Shown here piece by piece: positions 34,826 through 47,979 of a DNA stretch of 64,000 nucleotides (position 1 is the first letter of the stretch; the number at the start of each line of letters is the position of its first letter). Below the pieces are notes generated by a model. It was not told the origin of the DNA, made no database searches, and saw only the letters and a list, made by a program, of their open reading frames with translations. Origin of the DNA: Dolomedes plantarius (lineage: Eukaryota; Arthropoda; Arachnida; Araneae; Dolomedidae); NCBI GenBank assembly GCA_907164885.2, contig OU015497.1, positions 64,190,077 to 64,254,076 of the forward strand. Direction: 5' to 3'. Both the position numbers and the translations under genes were made by a program.

Positions 34826-35445
34826 TCTATATATATAAAACAGTTCCGTAACTGACTGACTGACTCACTGACTGACATACAACGCACAGACCAAACCGCT
34901 GGACCTAAAGGGCTGAAATTTTGCATGGCGATTCTTCTTATAGTGTAGGGGTGCACTAAGGAAGATTTTTGAAAAATTCTTCTTAGATTTTTATTAATTA
35001 AATTTTTAAGCTGTTTTAGTAACTTTTTTTAAGTTTGCATTTAAAATAATAAGTTGAGAGTTATAAAATTTATATCACGAGAAAGATCATAAAAATTGCT
35101 TTAAAATGAAATCTTTTTCGAATCTTCACCTCCATTTTCTGATTTTTGGTGAATTTTTAAAGTTTCATTTTTAGAATTTAATTTATTAAATGCTGATCAC
35201 GTGATTTCGTTTTCTTGTACTTTAAATAAATTTATCGTCACGTTCATAACAACGAAATAGACAAAAAATATTTTTTTTCTTCCTAATGCGGCAGACGATT
35301 GGACATTATCCAAAAAAATATTAAAATACAGTAAAAGATATGTTCCTCAAACTGTACTATATTCTTTAGTATGTCCTATTAGATTTAATTCGAATATTTT
35401 CTTCTACATTATTTTGACTATAAAAATATCCCTTACGATATTACG
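34826..35445 (+). mobile_element. Helitron-like repeat, copy 2b, 3'-truncated
   Basis: Opposite orientation to copy 2a. It begins TCTATATATATAAAACAGTT at 34826, carries four GACTGACT-type repeats, and follows the family to the CCCTTACGAT region near 35440, where it stops short of the CTAG end. Confidence 0.7.
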
Positions 35446-36323
35446 ATACCTTATTATAGTGGATTTTGCCTTTCCCGCAGGTGTATTTTTCCTAAGATCG
35501 TGTAGGTGGGAAGTCATCATCCCAAGGCCCACGAAAGGGTTTAAATCAGCTTTTGTCTCTGATATATCTTTCTTTAGTTCTAAATTCAAGACTCGGAAGT
35601 ACAATTGTTATTAAACAGATTAATTACAATTTTTGACTTTAAAATACCCCGAACAGTCAACATGCACTATTTTTATTTCTTCTCATCCGATTTCTTTTTC
35701 TAGGCGAGCCACTCATACTTTAAACAACCGTCACTGCCGCGTGTCAGTGGATAATCATCTGCCCTTGCAAGCTGTAGTCATGGTTACCGCCTTCAGTCCG
35801 ATCAGGTATTTCCACCACATTTCACTTTATCTTTCTTTTGTTTACATTTAACTTTTATACATACTTTGCATATTTTATAGAGTTTGCATATTTAAACAGA
35901 GCACAGGATTTTTTGAAAATGAATGTGCGCTGACGCATATACGTGTGAATTTATTTACGGTGAATACTTCTGTTAGAGGTAAGCATTGCTAGCATTTTAT
36001 GTTTGCAAAAACACGAGAAGAGACAAAAGAAGAGACTTGAGAGTATTTGCTTGCTGCTTTAGTAAAGCATTTTAAGAAATATATAACGATAGTAAAATAA
36101 ATAAATAATAGAATATTTAACAACTATATCTTATACAAATATCATTTTTATGCTAAACATATTATAGATATGATGTGCGAGGATTATTCCTGTTCTGTTT
36201 TCTGAAGTATTTGTTTAATTTTTTTACAGTTTTTCAATAAGACGGGAATTACTGATGAATAAGGCGATGCATTTTCAGGAATTCACGAGATTATTACCAG
36301 ACCAAAGCTAGATAAGGCATGCT
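35446..36323. other. Spacer
   Basis: No gene supported. Short frames (35404-35604 minus, 35633-35851 plus) show no family. Confidence 0.4.
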
Positions 36324-36331
36324 GTCTGGGC

Positions 36332-37410
36332 CAGGGCCCCCACATGCCCGGTGCTACCGTTGCTACGGCAACGGGGCCCGCAAGGACGGGGGAAAAATTA
36401 AAAAGTAGAACATTTTTAATAAATCATAGAAAGAAAACAATAATTAAATCACTAGGACTAGATTTATGTGTATCAATGAAATATTACATCAGAGTAATAT
36501 AAATTGGTTCATTGGATATGCAGTGCGTTGCGTACGAAACGTGTCTGAATCTACAACAGCTGTGAGTAACAAAACCACCACCAGCTGACGTGAACACGAC
36601 AACACGTGACACCTTGTTGACAGTGCGTGTGCAGAAGCAGAACACTGCCCGCCGGGCCCGCCCTCTGCGCCTTGACTTCAGTGATGTAATTGTAAAATTC
36701 TCAATGATAAAAGCCAGAAAAATGTAGCTTTCATTCTTTCAATAAATTATCAGAACTCAGAAACACTGCAATGCATCATATAACTTTCATTTATGTGTAC
36801 ATGGTTTGTAGCTTTGAATTTAAGTTGATTTTAGTAGGCTATTAGTAAGACCAATTTTTGTGAAATACTTATTAGATTGTCCTTCATTAAATTTTTTTCT
36901 TTATAAACATGTATTTGCTAGGCTTACTTCATTTTTACTTAAAGGTTGTATCTTCTGCTTCTCAATGATAAAATTAGGATGTGTTCTCAATGTATCAGAA
37001 CACAGATATAATAATAATACAAAAATGCATCAATACATATTCAATATGCATTAGCATTACCCTAGCCATTAATATACTGTTCTGCTAGGTTTATAATGTA
37101 ACCACCAATTTCCTACGACAGTTATTATTTTATCTGTGTGAATATTAAAATTAAGCAAACAAAAATATTTAAGAATTAATTTGTTCAATTATGTATTTAC
37201 CAGTATTTAAAATAAATTTACGATGACAATCTAAACACTGTCTAAACTCTTAAAACGTAGTTTAAATGTGTGTTTGATGAAAAATAATTGTAATAAAGGT
37301 TAAAAAATGTATATTGTAAAAAAAGGCCAAAATTTCTTGTTTTGGTAGTAAGAGGGGGGGCCCATCATGACTTTTAGCAACGGGGCCCAGGGAATAATGT
37401 GGGGGGCCTG
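36332..37410. mobile_element. Non-autonomous hAT element
   Basis: 1079 bases with inverted ends CAGGGCCCCCACAT and (complement) CAGGCCCCCCACAT, flanked by a perfect 8-bp target duplication GTCTGGGC at 36324-36331 and 37411-37418. Eight-base duplications and CAGGG ends identify hAT. No transposase reading frame, so it needs an autonomous relative. Subterminal GC-rich repeats (CAACGGGGCCC) lie at both ends. The TSD is intact, so the boundaries are firm. Confidence 0.9.
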
Positions 37411-37633
37411 GTCTGGGCATGCTTTATGCATTTTGACATTTTGTTCTTGTAATCGCCAAATATTAACCCCATGAGCTAATTATAAGTTGATTGTTGCGCT
37501 CTCGGATGGCAAAGCAGAGAGGTTGTTCTAAAGATATGAATGTCGAAGTGATCTACCAAGGCCGCGTTTCAAATGTAATGAAGTTATCATGTCGAAAAAA
37601 ATATGGTGTGGTGATAAAACGACGGTTGTTTAA

Positions 37634-38213
37634 CCCTTCAGCGGGGGTGCCAATTTTTGGAACACCAGCAGGCGCACGTGGGACAAAGGGCAAATTCTCT
37701 TTTCAACCTTGATTATTCCTTTTTTAATAAACTTTTTTTTCAAATTGAAAATAATAATTCTGCGTTTTATGACAAGATATAAAATGCTGATAATATTGAT
37801 ATATATTTATAATTAAAGGCCAAAGAATGCAGATACAATCGCATTATTTCAAAACTGTCCGGTTTATTAGATCTAAGGGCAACTTGCGAATAGATTCCTA
37901 TTATGTCCAAAAACCTAAAAAACAATGAGATTGTCCATCTTCGTGATATGCGGGATACCGTGTAATAGACGCATATTGGATCAACTCCTGCTTTTGTTGT
38001 ATTGTAATCCAGCATAATCGCTGGTTTACCACGGTTAAATCTCGACTAACAATGAATGGAAATTAATTCAAGGGTAAAAAAATCAGACCTGCATTAGAAA
38101 GGGTGTAGATACAAATAGAAACTGCTTAGAACATTCCAACCTTACATGCAAAAACAAACCATTCAAAATTACGAAAATGTTGCACTTTGTACACGGGTGC
38201 GCCCACTGAAGGG
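37634..38213. mobile_element. piggyBac-type MITE
   Basis: 580 bases bounded by TTAA on both sides (37630-37633, 38214-38217). Inverted ends are CCCTTCAGCGGGGGTGCC and (complement) CCCTTCAGTGGGCGCACC. TTAA plus CCC-starting ends is the piggyBac signature. No transposase remains. Confidence 0.85.
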
Positions 38214-38289
38214 TTAAGAAGATATCGTTAATTCTTGACGCAGCGAAAGGGCATTTCTCTAATAATCTGTAGATATTTTACCACATTTC

Positions 38290-38547
38290 GTGTTAGACGA
38301 TGGTTCTTTCCGAAGTGAGCTGGTTGACTGCAAATTAGGAATTCCTTTCCTTTCAACGTACGGATCGATTATGCCTTGCTCAGGAGCCCATAACATAGGT
38401 TATGGGTCCAAGGCTATCTGTATTCTGGAGAGATATAATTTTGATTTTATCTCGGCCTCTTTGGAAGGTTTTATGCATATTGTCATCATGTTGTTACCCA
38501 AAGAGCTTATTCCTGAATTTTACTTTTTGGAGTCTAAACTGTCATAA
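38290..38547 (+). other. Unrecognised 85-codon open frame
   Basis: Begins LDDGSFRSELVDCKLGIPFL after the GTG-type start. The DDGSFRS stretch recalls an aspartic-protease active-site phrase of BEL-type elements, but the rest shows no match I can name. It lies just right of the piggyBac MITE. It could be a retroelement scrap or chance. Confidence 0.2.
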
Positions 38548-38639
38548 ATAGAATTTTAGAAGTGTTTCAAAATTGTTAAAGCTTAGGCATGAAACTCAAT
38601 CTAATTTAAGACTGATTTTTTTTCTAATGTGGATGCACT

Positions 38640-38835
38640 TGTCATGAGACATTCGCATTTTGTTATTCACTGCGAAGTCTTGCTGGCCACTTTATTGTGG
38701 GAGCACAATTGAGGTGAGCCAACATAGTAGCTCCCATGAGACAACACGTTAACGACTAAGCCTTATTCGAGTTTTAAACCAGACTCAGTGGAAGCTCCCG
38801 ATGGTAACCACTACACCATTTGGGAGGCTTTAGAG
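38640..38835 (-). repeat. tRNA-like SINE relic
   Basis: On the minus strand, from about 38835: CCTCCCAAATGGTGTAGTGG then TTACCATCGGGAGC, which reads as a tRNA A box (TGGTGTAGTGGTTA), with a degenerate B box (GGTTTAAAACTCG). The body behind it is diverged. No target duplication seen. Confidence 0.5.
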
Positions 38836-40551
38836 CTAAAATAGAACATATAAAATGCGGCAGTTTAACGTTTAAGGATTTTTTTTAAGTTAAGAAAAAA
38901 CTCTATTATTTCAGCGGGTTTTTTTTAAGGGTAAGACGTTTGGGGCCCCTGTGGGTTACAATTTTGAGTTTCTGTTCACGAGGGTAGTGTCTTCATACCT
39001 TAATGTAACGAGGAAAGGCACATTTTTGCTTATCTAGTGAGCAAAACAGACGAAAGAGGGTATGAAGTCAATGAGAATTTCAATGTTCAAAACTTAAAAG
39101 TATTGAGAAAAACGAATAGTTCGAGAGAAGAAAATAAATATTTTGTATTTACCTTCAAAGAAGTATCAGTTACGATTCTATAACAAGTAGAACCAATCAA
39201 ATTTCTGCACTTGAAGGTATCTGTAAAAACATCTAATTCACAGGAGTTCTGTTAATAAAAATCATGTCTTGCCAACAAACAAGGGAATGTGATTGTCTTT
39301 TGCCAAGCCTGGGAATATGATTTATCCTCTCTACTCAATTATATACCCCTTTATACCCCGTTTTTACACCAGTTATGTCCACTCCATTATTACCTAGTAT
39401 ACTTAACTATTGTTCTATTGTTATACATCTCCTTTACAGAAAATGCTAGTGCAGTAAAAAGGAAGCAGCTTGTATGTGAATCAAGTGGTTTCTATAGCTT
39501 TAGAAGTAATAAAAACTTAAATGTAAGTATTGTATTTACGCAAGTCCTTTCGGATTTTTACAATACATATTTCAGTAATAACAACTTCACTTTTTCTGAT
39601 TTACTGAAACACAATGCTTTACATTACATAAGACTAAATTTGAGATTTTAAGCGAAAAAATAAACATTTTAGTTCAGTTTTAACTTTAAACATAAAAAAT
39701 TCCAATTAGAAAAAAACAAGCATGTATGAAAGGGACTACATAATGGCTGAATCATTAATATAAATTTACTTTTTGTACATGTGTTAACAAATACTTGTAG
39801 CTGCTTAAATTTTCATACAACGCAGACAATTTTTAGCTTGTGAGATTATAAACAACAACAAGCTAAACTATATACACAAAAAATATTTCATTTTCTTATA
39901 ATTCACTCTTACCGAGAAAATATACTTCTTTTACTTTCTTTTACTTTGCTTAATCAATATGTCTCGTCTTTTGCAATATTCTGTTAATGTTTGCTCGCAC
40001 TAATGGATTATTTTTATTCTTTATTATCGTGCAACAATGATTGTGGATTGTAATAAAAAGTATGAAAAACGATGTGAACTTAGCTCAGATTGCATCATAA
40101 ACTTACACATTTTCTATATTCACGTGTTCATAACGCTCGAAAAAAACTTATAGATCATAGACAATAACAAAGCTTTTGAAATTTGAAATTTAGTTAGTGA
40201 TTTACCGAGATCTATTTCGGGAAAATTGATGCTGTCCGTCATCAAGCAAGAGAGATTTCTATGTTAATGTTCCACCAGAGGAATTTCAAATGAATTTCTG
40301 ACGTTAAGTGAACTATCTCTTGTTAATGAGAAAATGGAAGTTCATGTTTCCAAAATTAGATGCTGTCAGTTCTTTGGTTTCGGGAATGAGAAGGCCTGTT
40401 TTTTACTTTAAAAATATCAGAATTTTGTTACTAATTTCTTTAATTTAAGGTGCTTTAAAGATAATTTCACATTTACTAGAATTTCAGAACTACACAGAAG
40501 GCATGTTTCAGAAAGACAATTATCTTTATTCACAAAATGATTTCTACTATA
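38836..40551. other. A+T-rich spacer
   Basis: One 120-codon frame (39289-39651 plus) is hydrophobic at its start but begins at GTG and has no recognisable family; I do not call it a gene. Confidence 0.4.
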
Positions 40552-40553
40552 TA

Positions 40554-42068
40554 CAGTGGTATCTCGGTTTACGAACTATTCGGTTTACGAACAAACGCCG
40601 GAGATGCACTGCCATCTGGTGGTCTACGACGCAAGCATTCGCCATACTTGTTTTGGTTCGCAAATAGTCCACATGTCAAGCTCAGTTGAACTTTCTCTAA
40701 CACAGCTTAAACGTTGGTTGCTCATGTATTTCAGATTTGTTTTGTAAATATTTTTGTTTAATTTAGCCGTCAATATGACTCGCGAGAAAACGGCAAGAAC
40801 AAGTGATACTGCTAGCAGGAAACTTTTGAGAAAAGGAAGGGAATAATAGCTAATCATGAGAATGGAGTGTGTGTTTCCAATCTCGCCACGAAGTTTGGTT
40901 TGGCAAAGTCTACCGTTTGTACTATCCTTCAAAACAAAGTGGCAATAAAGGTAGCTGTGGCTAAAGGATTGACCGTTTTAACGAAGCAAAGTCTTCAAGT
41001 TTTAGAAAAGTTAGAAATATTATTGCTTGTGTGGATATGTGAAAAATAGCTTATTGGTGATAATATTAGCGAGGTTTTAATATGCGAAAAGGCTAAGATG
41101 TTGCACAGTGATTTGGTAGCAAAAACACCGAGTACAAATGGGGATGAAAGTGAAGATTTTAAGTAGATATTTTAATAATTACAAGATAAAAATACTTTTT
41201 ATATACCATGTTTTTAATTTTTCTATTTAAAAAAAAGAAATGTAATTTACATGCAGCTTCTTCATGAGCTGAAAATGAATTCGCATCTTCCATAGTTAAT
41301 TATGGATTTCAAAATTATAAATTATAATCTATAATTTGAAGGAAAAAAAATCAATGAATTTCGGAGAGAAAATATCGCAAATAGCATGTGGGCATAAATA
41401 AAAATTATCCCATTGTAATGAAAATGTAATATGCTTGGTTCACTATTACGTTAATAGATGGCGCCTGTAGCACACTTACTTTTTGCTCCAAACGCTACTC
41501 GTATTTTTACGTAATGGATATTAAAATATGGAATAAAGATGGCTAAAAGTATTAAAATAATGCATTGTCATCGTGTTCTGAGCTATTCAAAAAGTTTCAA
41601 ATGTCTAGCTAGGCGGGAAGTTAGTTAAAAATTGATTGCAAGATTTGTACCACACAAACACACAATCACACACACAAACAAGAAAGCAAGTTAATAAAAA
41701 CATGGTAAAAAGGTTTGAGGATTCCGTAAGCGAAGTGGAATTCATAGTGTTGTTAGGCATGGAGAGGCTGCTAGTTCAGATAAAAAGATCCTTTTCAACA
41801 ATCAACCATCTGAATCAGCAATTATCCACTACAAAGCTAAACTGCTGTACTAAACAATTATCATGTCTTAGTTCTTCATAAAAAAGTCTGTTTTCATTTA
41901 TTTTCACCATTTCTTTATAACTAAACCCATAAAATCAAGGTAAAAATAACTATGTTCTAGGGGGGTGAACGGATTAATTCTTCTTCCGTTAATTTATATG
42001 GGAAAAACTCTTTCGGTTTTCGAACTTAGTCTCGGAACGAATTAAGTTCGTAAACCGAGGTACCACTG
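40554..42068 (+). mobile_element. Tigger/pogo-like DNA transposon, degraded
   Basis: 1515 bases with inverted ends CAGTGGTATCTCGGTTTACG and (complement) CAGTGGTACCTCGGTTTACG, flanked by TA (40552-40553, 42069-42070). It carries the start of a pogo-type transposase but too little sequence for a whole one. Confidence 0.9.
40775..41166 (+). pseudogene. Tigger/pogo transposase, N-terminal part, broken
   Basis: ATG at 40775, then MTREKTARTSDTASRK. A frameshift near 40845 leads to NHENGVCVSNLATKFGLAKST, which reads like the first helix-turn-helix of CENP-B/pogo proteins. Later WICEK, a stop, then LIGDNISEVLICEKAKMLH resembles the second DNA-binding half. The stop is at 41164-41166. The DDE catalytic domain is absent or reduced to scraps (41702-41881). 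Confidence 0.7.
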
Positions 42069-42070
42069 TA

Positions 42071-43463
42071 CATTTTTTAAACCTTACAATAATTCCTTTA
42101 CTTTTGGTTTGGGACATTTAATAACTGATCATACACAGTTCTTGCCGAAGTATACAAGTTATCCTAATTTTTTCAAATGTCTTTTATTCTTGAAGTATTT
42201 ACCGTTCATTCCCTTGAAGAAATGTTTCGAAAAATCTTCTGATATTCGGAAATACAAGATGCAGATTTACCCCATGGAACTTTGACTTTATTGAGCTGTT
42301 CTTTCTCTCAATTTATTTAAAAACTTTCGATTGTTGCAAGTTATGTCGTGAGCTCTCCAACACAAAACATTAAACGCATCTCTCCTCTCAATACAACCTC
42401 CCAATTTACGAACAGAAAGTTTTTAAACAAAAGTGTCTCGCTGAAAAATATCGTATTCCAGAATTAGCATATTTTACCTTTCTAAAATTTCAGAGGGATC
42501 TAAAAATAAATAGGACCAATAAAATCTGAATTCATTACCATATCATGAATATATGAAGCATTTTTTGAGGTTTTTCGGTTCATGAATTCGGTTCATGCAG
42601 GAAATGATTTGATTATATTTCAAATTCATTTTGTGCGAATTATTCTAAATGCTGATTAGTGCTTCAATCAGATAGTTTTTAAAAGTTTTTTTTTTATTTA
42701 TATGTTTGAGGACAAATATTTATTGAAGCATGATTCTAAACCTTTAATGTTAATATCCTCCTTATCCTGTTCTCGTATTTTGTATTACACAGCCTGCTAC
42801 ACAATATTTGTTTGATGCTGTATCAACGCTTCGATGAGAAAGGTGTGTAAGTTATTTAAATCTCGAATGAAAAGTATTTATTCCGTCATAATTTTAAACC
42901 GCTAATGTAATTATCATCCTCTGATGGCTTTATGTCATGCACTGCAGCAGCTGTCAAAATCTTGGTATGAATTGTTTTCTCCTAAAATAATCTTACGATA
43001 AAAACGATACTGTGGCCATTTTGTGTGTATGTACTCATTATATTTTGCCCTGGGTAATATCAAACCTTCAATGGAAAGGAAAAATTGTATCAATTTCATA
43101 AAATTAAAACTTTGCTAGACAATTGTTCTCCGGGGGGACTACAAAGATGTACTCTGCCATGTTCTCCCTCCATCTTTAATACATCTTTTTCTGGAATATA
43201 TCCCAAAAACTCTATTGAGGAAAGTATAAGTCGAAAACAAATCCTCCAGAAAAGGACAAAATGACCTGTACAGTTCTAAAAGTATCTAAGAAGATTGAGA
43301 ACCGATACTTGAAGCAGTCTTTCTTCCTTTTGCAGCTTTATCTCAACAAACTTGCCAAGAATATAAAATACAGTCTTGCGTGAGACTAGGCACACCTGAA
43401 AGAAAATAAGATCGAATCCAAATGATTGAGACATTGTAATCAGAACACAGTCGTCTAATAATA
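42071..43463. other. A+T-rich spacer
   Basis: No gene or element recognised between the Tigger-like and mariner-like copies. Confidence 0.45.
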
Positions 43464-43465
43464 TA

Positions 43466-44192
43466 CAGGGTGTTTCATATTGAATGGGACAAAAAGAAAG
43501 CATACTTGTGAACGCTGTAATTACTTTATTTTCATAGATAAAATTTACACTGAAACTATAGTTATACAAGTTTCTATAGATGTTCTATGTGTGCCCCTCC
43601 GGTGACACAACAAATATCTATGCGGTATTCCAGTTTCTGCCACACTCCTGATAGAATATCCTTTGTTAATGATTCGAGCACTTCAGTTATCCGCTGCTTC
43701 AGTTGCTGTAAGTCCTTGGAAAATGGAGGCACAAGCACTTTGTCTTTAACAAAACCCCATAGGAAAAAATCACAGGAGGTTAGATCTGGGGATCTCGGTG
43801 GCCAACAAAGCAATGGCATATCGTTTGACCCAGCACGGCCAATCGAGCAATGAGGTAGACTATCGTTCAGGTACTGACGTATGTTTTTATGCCAATGTGG
43901 TGGAGCACCGTCTTGCTGCAGAATGAAGCCGGGAACCGCTTCTTCCAAATGAGGTAATGATAAACGAAGATGTTTTGGCGTATTCCAAAATACAATACGC
44001 TTTCTTCTGCTTGGATGACGCCATTTCGATTAACTGCTTCTAGTTCCGATTTAGTAACGGGATGATTTTTCCCTGTTGCCAGATAAAACTTTTATAATTG
44101 TAGTTTCATAATTAATTTGTTTCACTTAAAAAATCAATTACAGAATTTGTATTATGCTATTCTTTTTGTCCCATTCAATATGAAACACCCTA
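43466..44192 (-). mobile_element. mariner-like element, internal deletion derivative
   Basis: 727 bases with long inverted ends (CAGGGTGTTTCATATTGAAT, then GGGACAAAAAGAA, repeated inverted at the right) and TA on each side (43464-43465, 44193-44194). The transposase ends are present but the middle is gone. Confidence 0.9.
43574..44025 (-). pseudogene. mariner-like transposase, internally deleted
   Basis: On the minus strand the N-terminus reads MASSKQKKAYCILEYAKTS (from about 44025). The sequence then joins directly to LEEAVPGFILQQDGAPPHWHK: the centre of the protein, with the first catalytic Asp, is missing. The 43574-43948 frame keeps the second catalytic Asp (QQDGAPPH) and the third region (WPPRSPDLTSCDFFLWGFVK), and ends IEHL. 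The two pieces are in different frames. A shortened non-autonomous copy that still has both ends. Confidence 0.85.
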
Positions 44193-44194
44193 TA

Positions 44195-46416
44195 TATTAA
44201 TTTCTCTGACTATGTGTTTCAGGATACTATACTTCGATAGTTCGAAATTTTATTCATAGGATAATAAATAAGAAAGAGCTACAAACCATCTAGGTAAGTA
44301 ATATTCTGTAAAGCAAAAAAAACCTCTTAAACAAATATAGCATCCAAGAGCGTCCATTTTATCGGAAAGGCGTAAAGTGTGACTCATTCCTGCACATGAC
44401 GTTCTTCAAATTTTCTGGTGTTCTCAAGTGAAGAGCTAAGCACCACATCAGTCATCATTTGACATTCTGCAGTGAGGAGGTGAGGATCATTTAAGCTACC
44501 ATCACGCATTTAGTTCAGTAATATGAGTCTTGCTTGCGAATTACTCAACATGATAATCCAGGGCGCGTGGTATACAACACCCAACGGACTGTACGGTACT
44601 TTTAGCAATTCCTGCTGATCGGGGCATCTCGACTGCTGCAGAGAAGGTGCGTCTTTTCTTGCTATTCTACACATATAATCTGTCCTACACATATAATCTG
44701 ATTGTTAGTTTCATTTTGACTACCAAGTCTAAAATTTTCTCTGTCTTACAATCTTCAAACTAGATATATATCAGTGGTAATTAAGCATTTTATAAAAGAT
44801 TGCATCAGTGTCAAATTTAAAGAGGGACTACTTGACAAGTATAATTTGAAATCATGGTGGTTCGATATCCAAAACGTTCCGGATCGCCCTATGTAAACAG
44901 CTGTTGCAATCTTCGGATACATCACACGACCAGATTGCCTTACTCGTTGAAGCCCTCTGTTGAAGCCCTCCACGACCAACCCAACCGCTAATGGGAGGTG
45001 AAAACCTGTATGAAACCGTGGGTTAATGGACAAGATCGCTTTCTATTTTTGTCTTGCTTTATGTAGTTTTTTGTTATTCCTTTCTATTGTATTCCGCCAT
45101 TGAAAATAAAATTATATATGTTAGCAGTTACAGTTGATTTTGTGAATCCAAGAAAAGTGAAAATAGCTCTAACAGGCTAATTACTGAAGGATATCCCTGC
45201 CCTCATTTATTTCCCTCCGTGAATAGAAGAGAACGGTTTAGAATGTAGACTAAAGAACAACGAAGACATAAGATCTGCCATGCTATCCTGATTTTATTCA
45301 AAACCTAATAATCACAACTCTTGTTCACTTCCTCATACAAATGCGTCGTTTTGTTGTTGTATTTTATGATAATTTTGCTGTGTTGTTTGATGTTAGTTTA
45401 TGTCGCAATACTGTGGCCTATGCACTATGTGTATCAAAGATAACATATCTAAAATGACTGCCTATTTCAAGAGTTTGATGGATAAAGAGACGATTCTTCT
45501 TTAATTTAGAACATACTTATTAGGAGAAGAAACTAATAAACAGAAAATAAAAGCTGTTCAGAATAAAAAATAAACCCTCATTTCCGATCCTTAGTCCCTT
45601 CTGGCCAGTGTACTTTTATATTTACATCTATATATGGGTAATTTCAATCGCGATTGCATGAAGTCAACTAACAGTGAAGTGTTAATAAAAACTGCCCTTT
45701 ATCAATATTTTACCATTATTCCTATTTCTTATTTGAGAGAAATCTAGAAGCAATGAATCATGTAAATAATAATAAATGTCAACCGTTATGCAATTACCTT
45801 GTATGATTTTTTCCCTCGATTATTTTTATAACTTGTCGAACATCTGTAATTGTAAAAGAACAAAGGAGATATTGTAGAAATAATTTCGGTTGTTCTGTAA
45901 TCATCCATAATAAGTATCTTTCTTAAGTTGTAATAAATAAGCAAAAAAAAATTTAAAAACCTATAATATTCAACTACATATCACTATGATCACAAAAGAA
46001 ACATTAAAAAAACTGTGGTAAAAAAGGGTTTGGTGGGATATCATTATACTACATTGCAACTATTTTGTGAACTATTTATGATACATAACAAAAGTTCTCT
46101 GCATATCTTTCACGTCATTTGGTTCCTTTCTAGCTGAACTTAAAGGCTCCTCTTCGCTTTTTGAAAGGCTTCTGTTGGGGATAATACCTAGGTGCTCGCC
46201 TGCACTAGTACGGTTGTGGTGGTCGTCTTCTGCGGTCAAACTTTACCAATAAAGATCTCTCCCGAAAGGCCTCTTTGCTATGTTCGACTGCATCAGGCGC
46301 ATTCGAATCATGACAAATATACACAGCTCCTTAGTATCCCCCATCCATCATCCCCTCCAGAAAATTGTAGCAACTACTTCCCTACGAATTAAAAATTCTC
46401 CATCAGGCCGTAGAAC
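44195..46416. other. Spacer with unassigned frames
   Basis: Frames at 44510-44692 and 44755-45033 (both minus) have mixed composition but no family I recognise. GTTCGATATCC near 44868 may be a tRNA-like B-box scrap. Confidence 0.35.
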
Positions 46417-46427
46417 ATTAAGTGTGA

Positions 46428-46769
46428 AGGGTCCAAGGTATCCTAGTGGTAGCACGTCGTCTTTCTGTACTGTGGGTTCTCGGATTGAATCTAGATAAGA
46501 GCCATTAAATACCTTCGTGTCTAAGTCGAATATGGGCACGTTAAATCCGTAGACCGGAAAGTCTTTCTATAAGGTTAGTGGGTGGGGAAGGTACGATCCC
46601 CTACATATCGCCCCTTGGAGTGCTTCTTCAAAATTGGGTGGCACCTAGCCAAGTCTGACTCCGACTCTTAAGGTGCTTTTATAAACCGGAGCCGCACTAC
46701 TCAGCCTGCAAAACCTATATGGACGTGGTCTAGAACTTCCGACCAGGGGGCATTAGGAACAAGAACAAG
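46428..46769 (+). repeat. tRNA-derived SINE, copy 2
   Basis: Flanked by an 11-bp target duplication ATTAAGTGTGA (46417-46427 and 46770-46780). The head has GTATCCTAGTGGTAGCACG (A-box-like) and CGGATTGAATCT (B-box-like). The 3' half shares GCCAAGTC-GACTC-GAC and GCCGCAC with the SINE at 54208. It ends AACAAGAACAAG. Confidence 0.8.
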
Positions 46770-47149
46770 ATTAAGTGTGATTATCCTTACGGGTAGTTTA
46801 CTAATGCTTCCATAAAGACAATCACACTGATAAATTGCAATTCAAAGAGATGAAAATTCTCCATGCTTCTTGGCCCGATGAAGAATATTAACTAGTTTGA
46901 AACTAGCTGCTATCATTTTACTTTTCGTTGTAGATATTAAGAAGCTGTTTGTTCATGTTTTGCCTTTATCACAGAATTTTTGTAAGTTATCATTTATGAA
47001 TATGTTGAAAACGTGCCTTATGAAGAAACAAGAAAATAATTTTTTTAAGATGGCTCATCTACGTATCAAATACTGCTAAAAACGCATAACTTTATTCCTG
47101 CAAATTATCCAGCTCCAAAATCATAAATACATAGTTGTAAACTAAAGTT

Positions 47150-47627
47150 TGCAACTAAAACTATTTAGTTGCAAACTAAAAAAACCTTCCAGTTTTTGTT
47201 TGAAGCTGAATAGGCAGTTTACTAGAGGAACTAAATAGAGATTTTATTTATTCTTTGAATTATAACTGAACTTTTGTATGTTAATTCCTTCTTAACTTTT
47301 AGGATTCATCTTAGCTCTAGACAGAATAACGTCGCATCATAGTGTTAAAATAAACACTGAGGTAGAGGACTGATATGTAGATTGTGAGCTGATTAAACTG
47401 TAGATCGAAACAATTAGTGCTGGTTTCCTTGTAGCTATTGTGCGAACAATGCGATATCTGTGAGGCTGAGAAGTTCCAGGTAACGGTGGAATATTGAGAT
47501 ACTTCCGTTCTATGCTTGTTCATTTAATTCATTTTGTGAGGCTGTATTTTTGAGCAGAGTTCAGATATTACAAACAGACAATACATTGCATTTGTCATGC
47601 TCCGACATACATTTCAATGTACTACAA

Positions 47628-47670
<43 letters not shown>

Positions 47671-47960
47671 TTTAAATAATTAGATACGATAAACAACTAA
47701 AACTATTTAGATGCAAACTAAAAGCTTTGCAGTTTTAGTTTGAAGCTGAATATGCAGTAAACTATGCAGTTTAATAGATGAACTATATAGAGATTTTATT
47801 AATTCTTTGAAATCTAATTTTATCACTGAACATTCTTTTGTTAACTCCTGCTTAACATTTATGATTCGCTTTATCTCTGGGTACAATAAAGTAGCAACAA
47901 AGTGTTAAAATAAACACTGTAGTAGAGGATAAGATGATAATACTCTGATATGACAATGCT
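47150..47960 (+). repeat. Diverged local duplication, pair A
   Basis: 47150-47375 and 47695-47945 are similar: both have AACTAAAACTATTTAG, TTTGAAGCTGAATA-GCAGT, TAGAGATTTTATT-ATTCTTTGA and GTGTTAAAATAAACACTG. The copies are about 540 bases apart, separated by other sequence and an (AT)n tract at 47634-47666. Confidence 0.7.
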
Positions 47961-47979
47961 ATTCTAATATTTAAAGTGG

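Noticed and set aside
39289..39651. 120-codon plus-strand frame
   Set aside because: Starts at GTG, no recognisable domain, no splice context; typical of chance frames in A+T-rich DNA.
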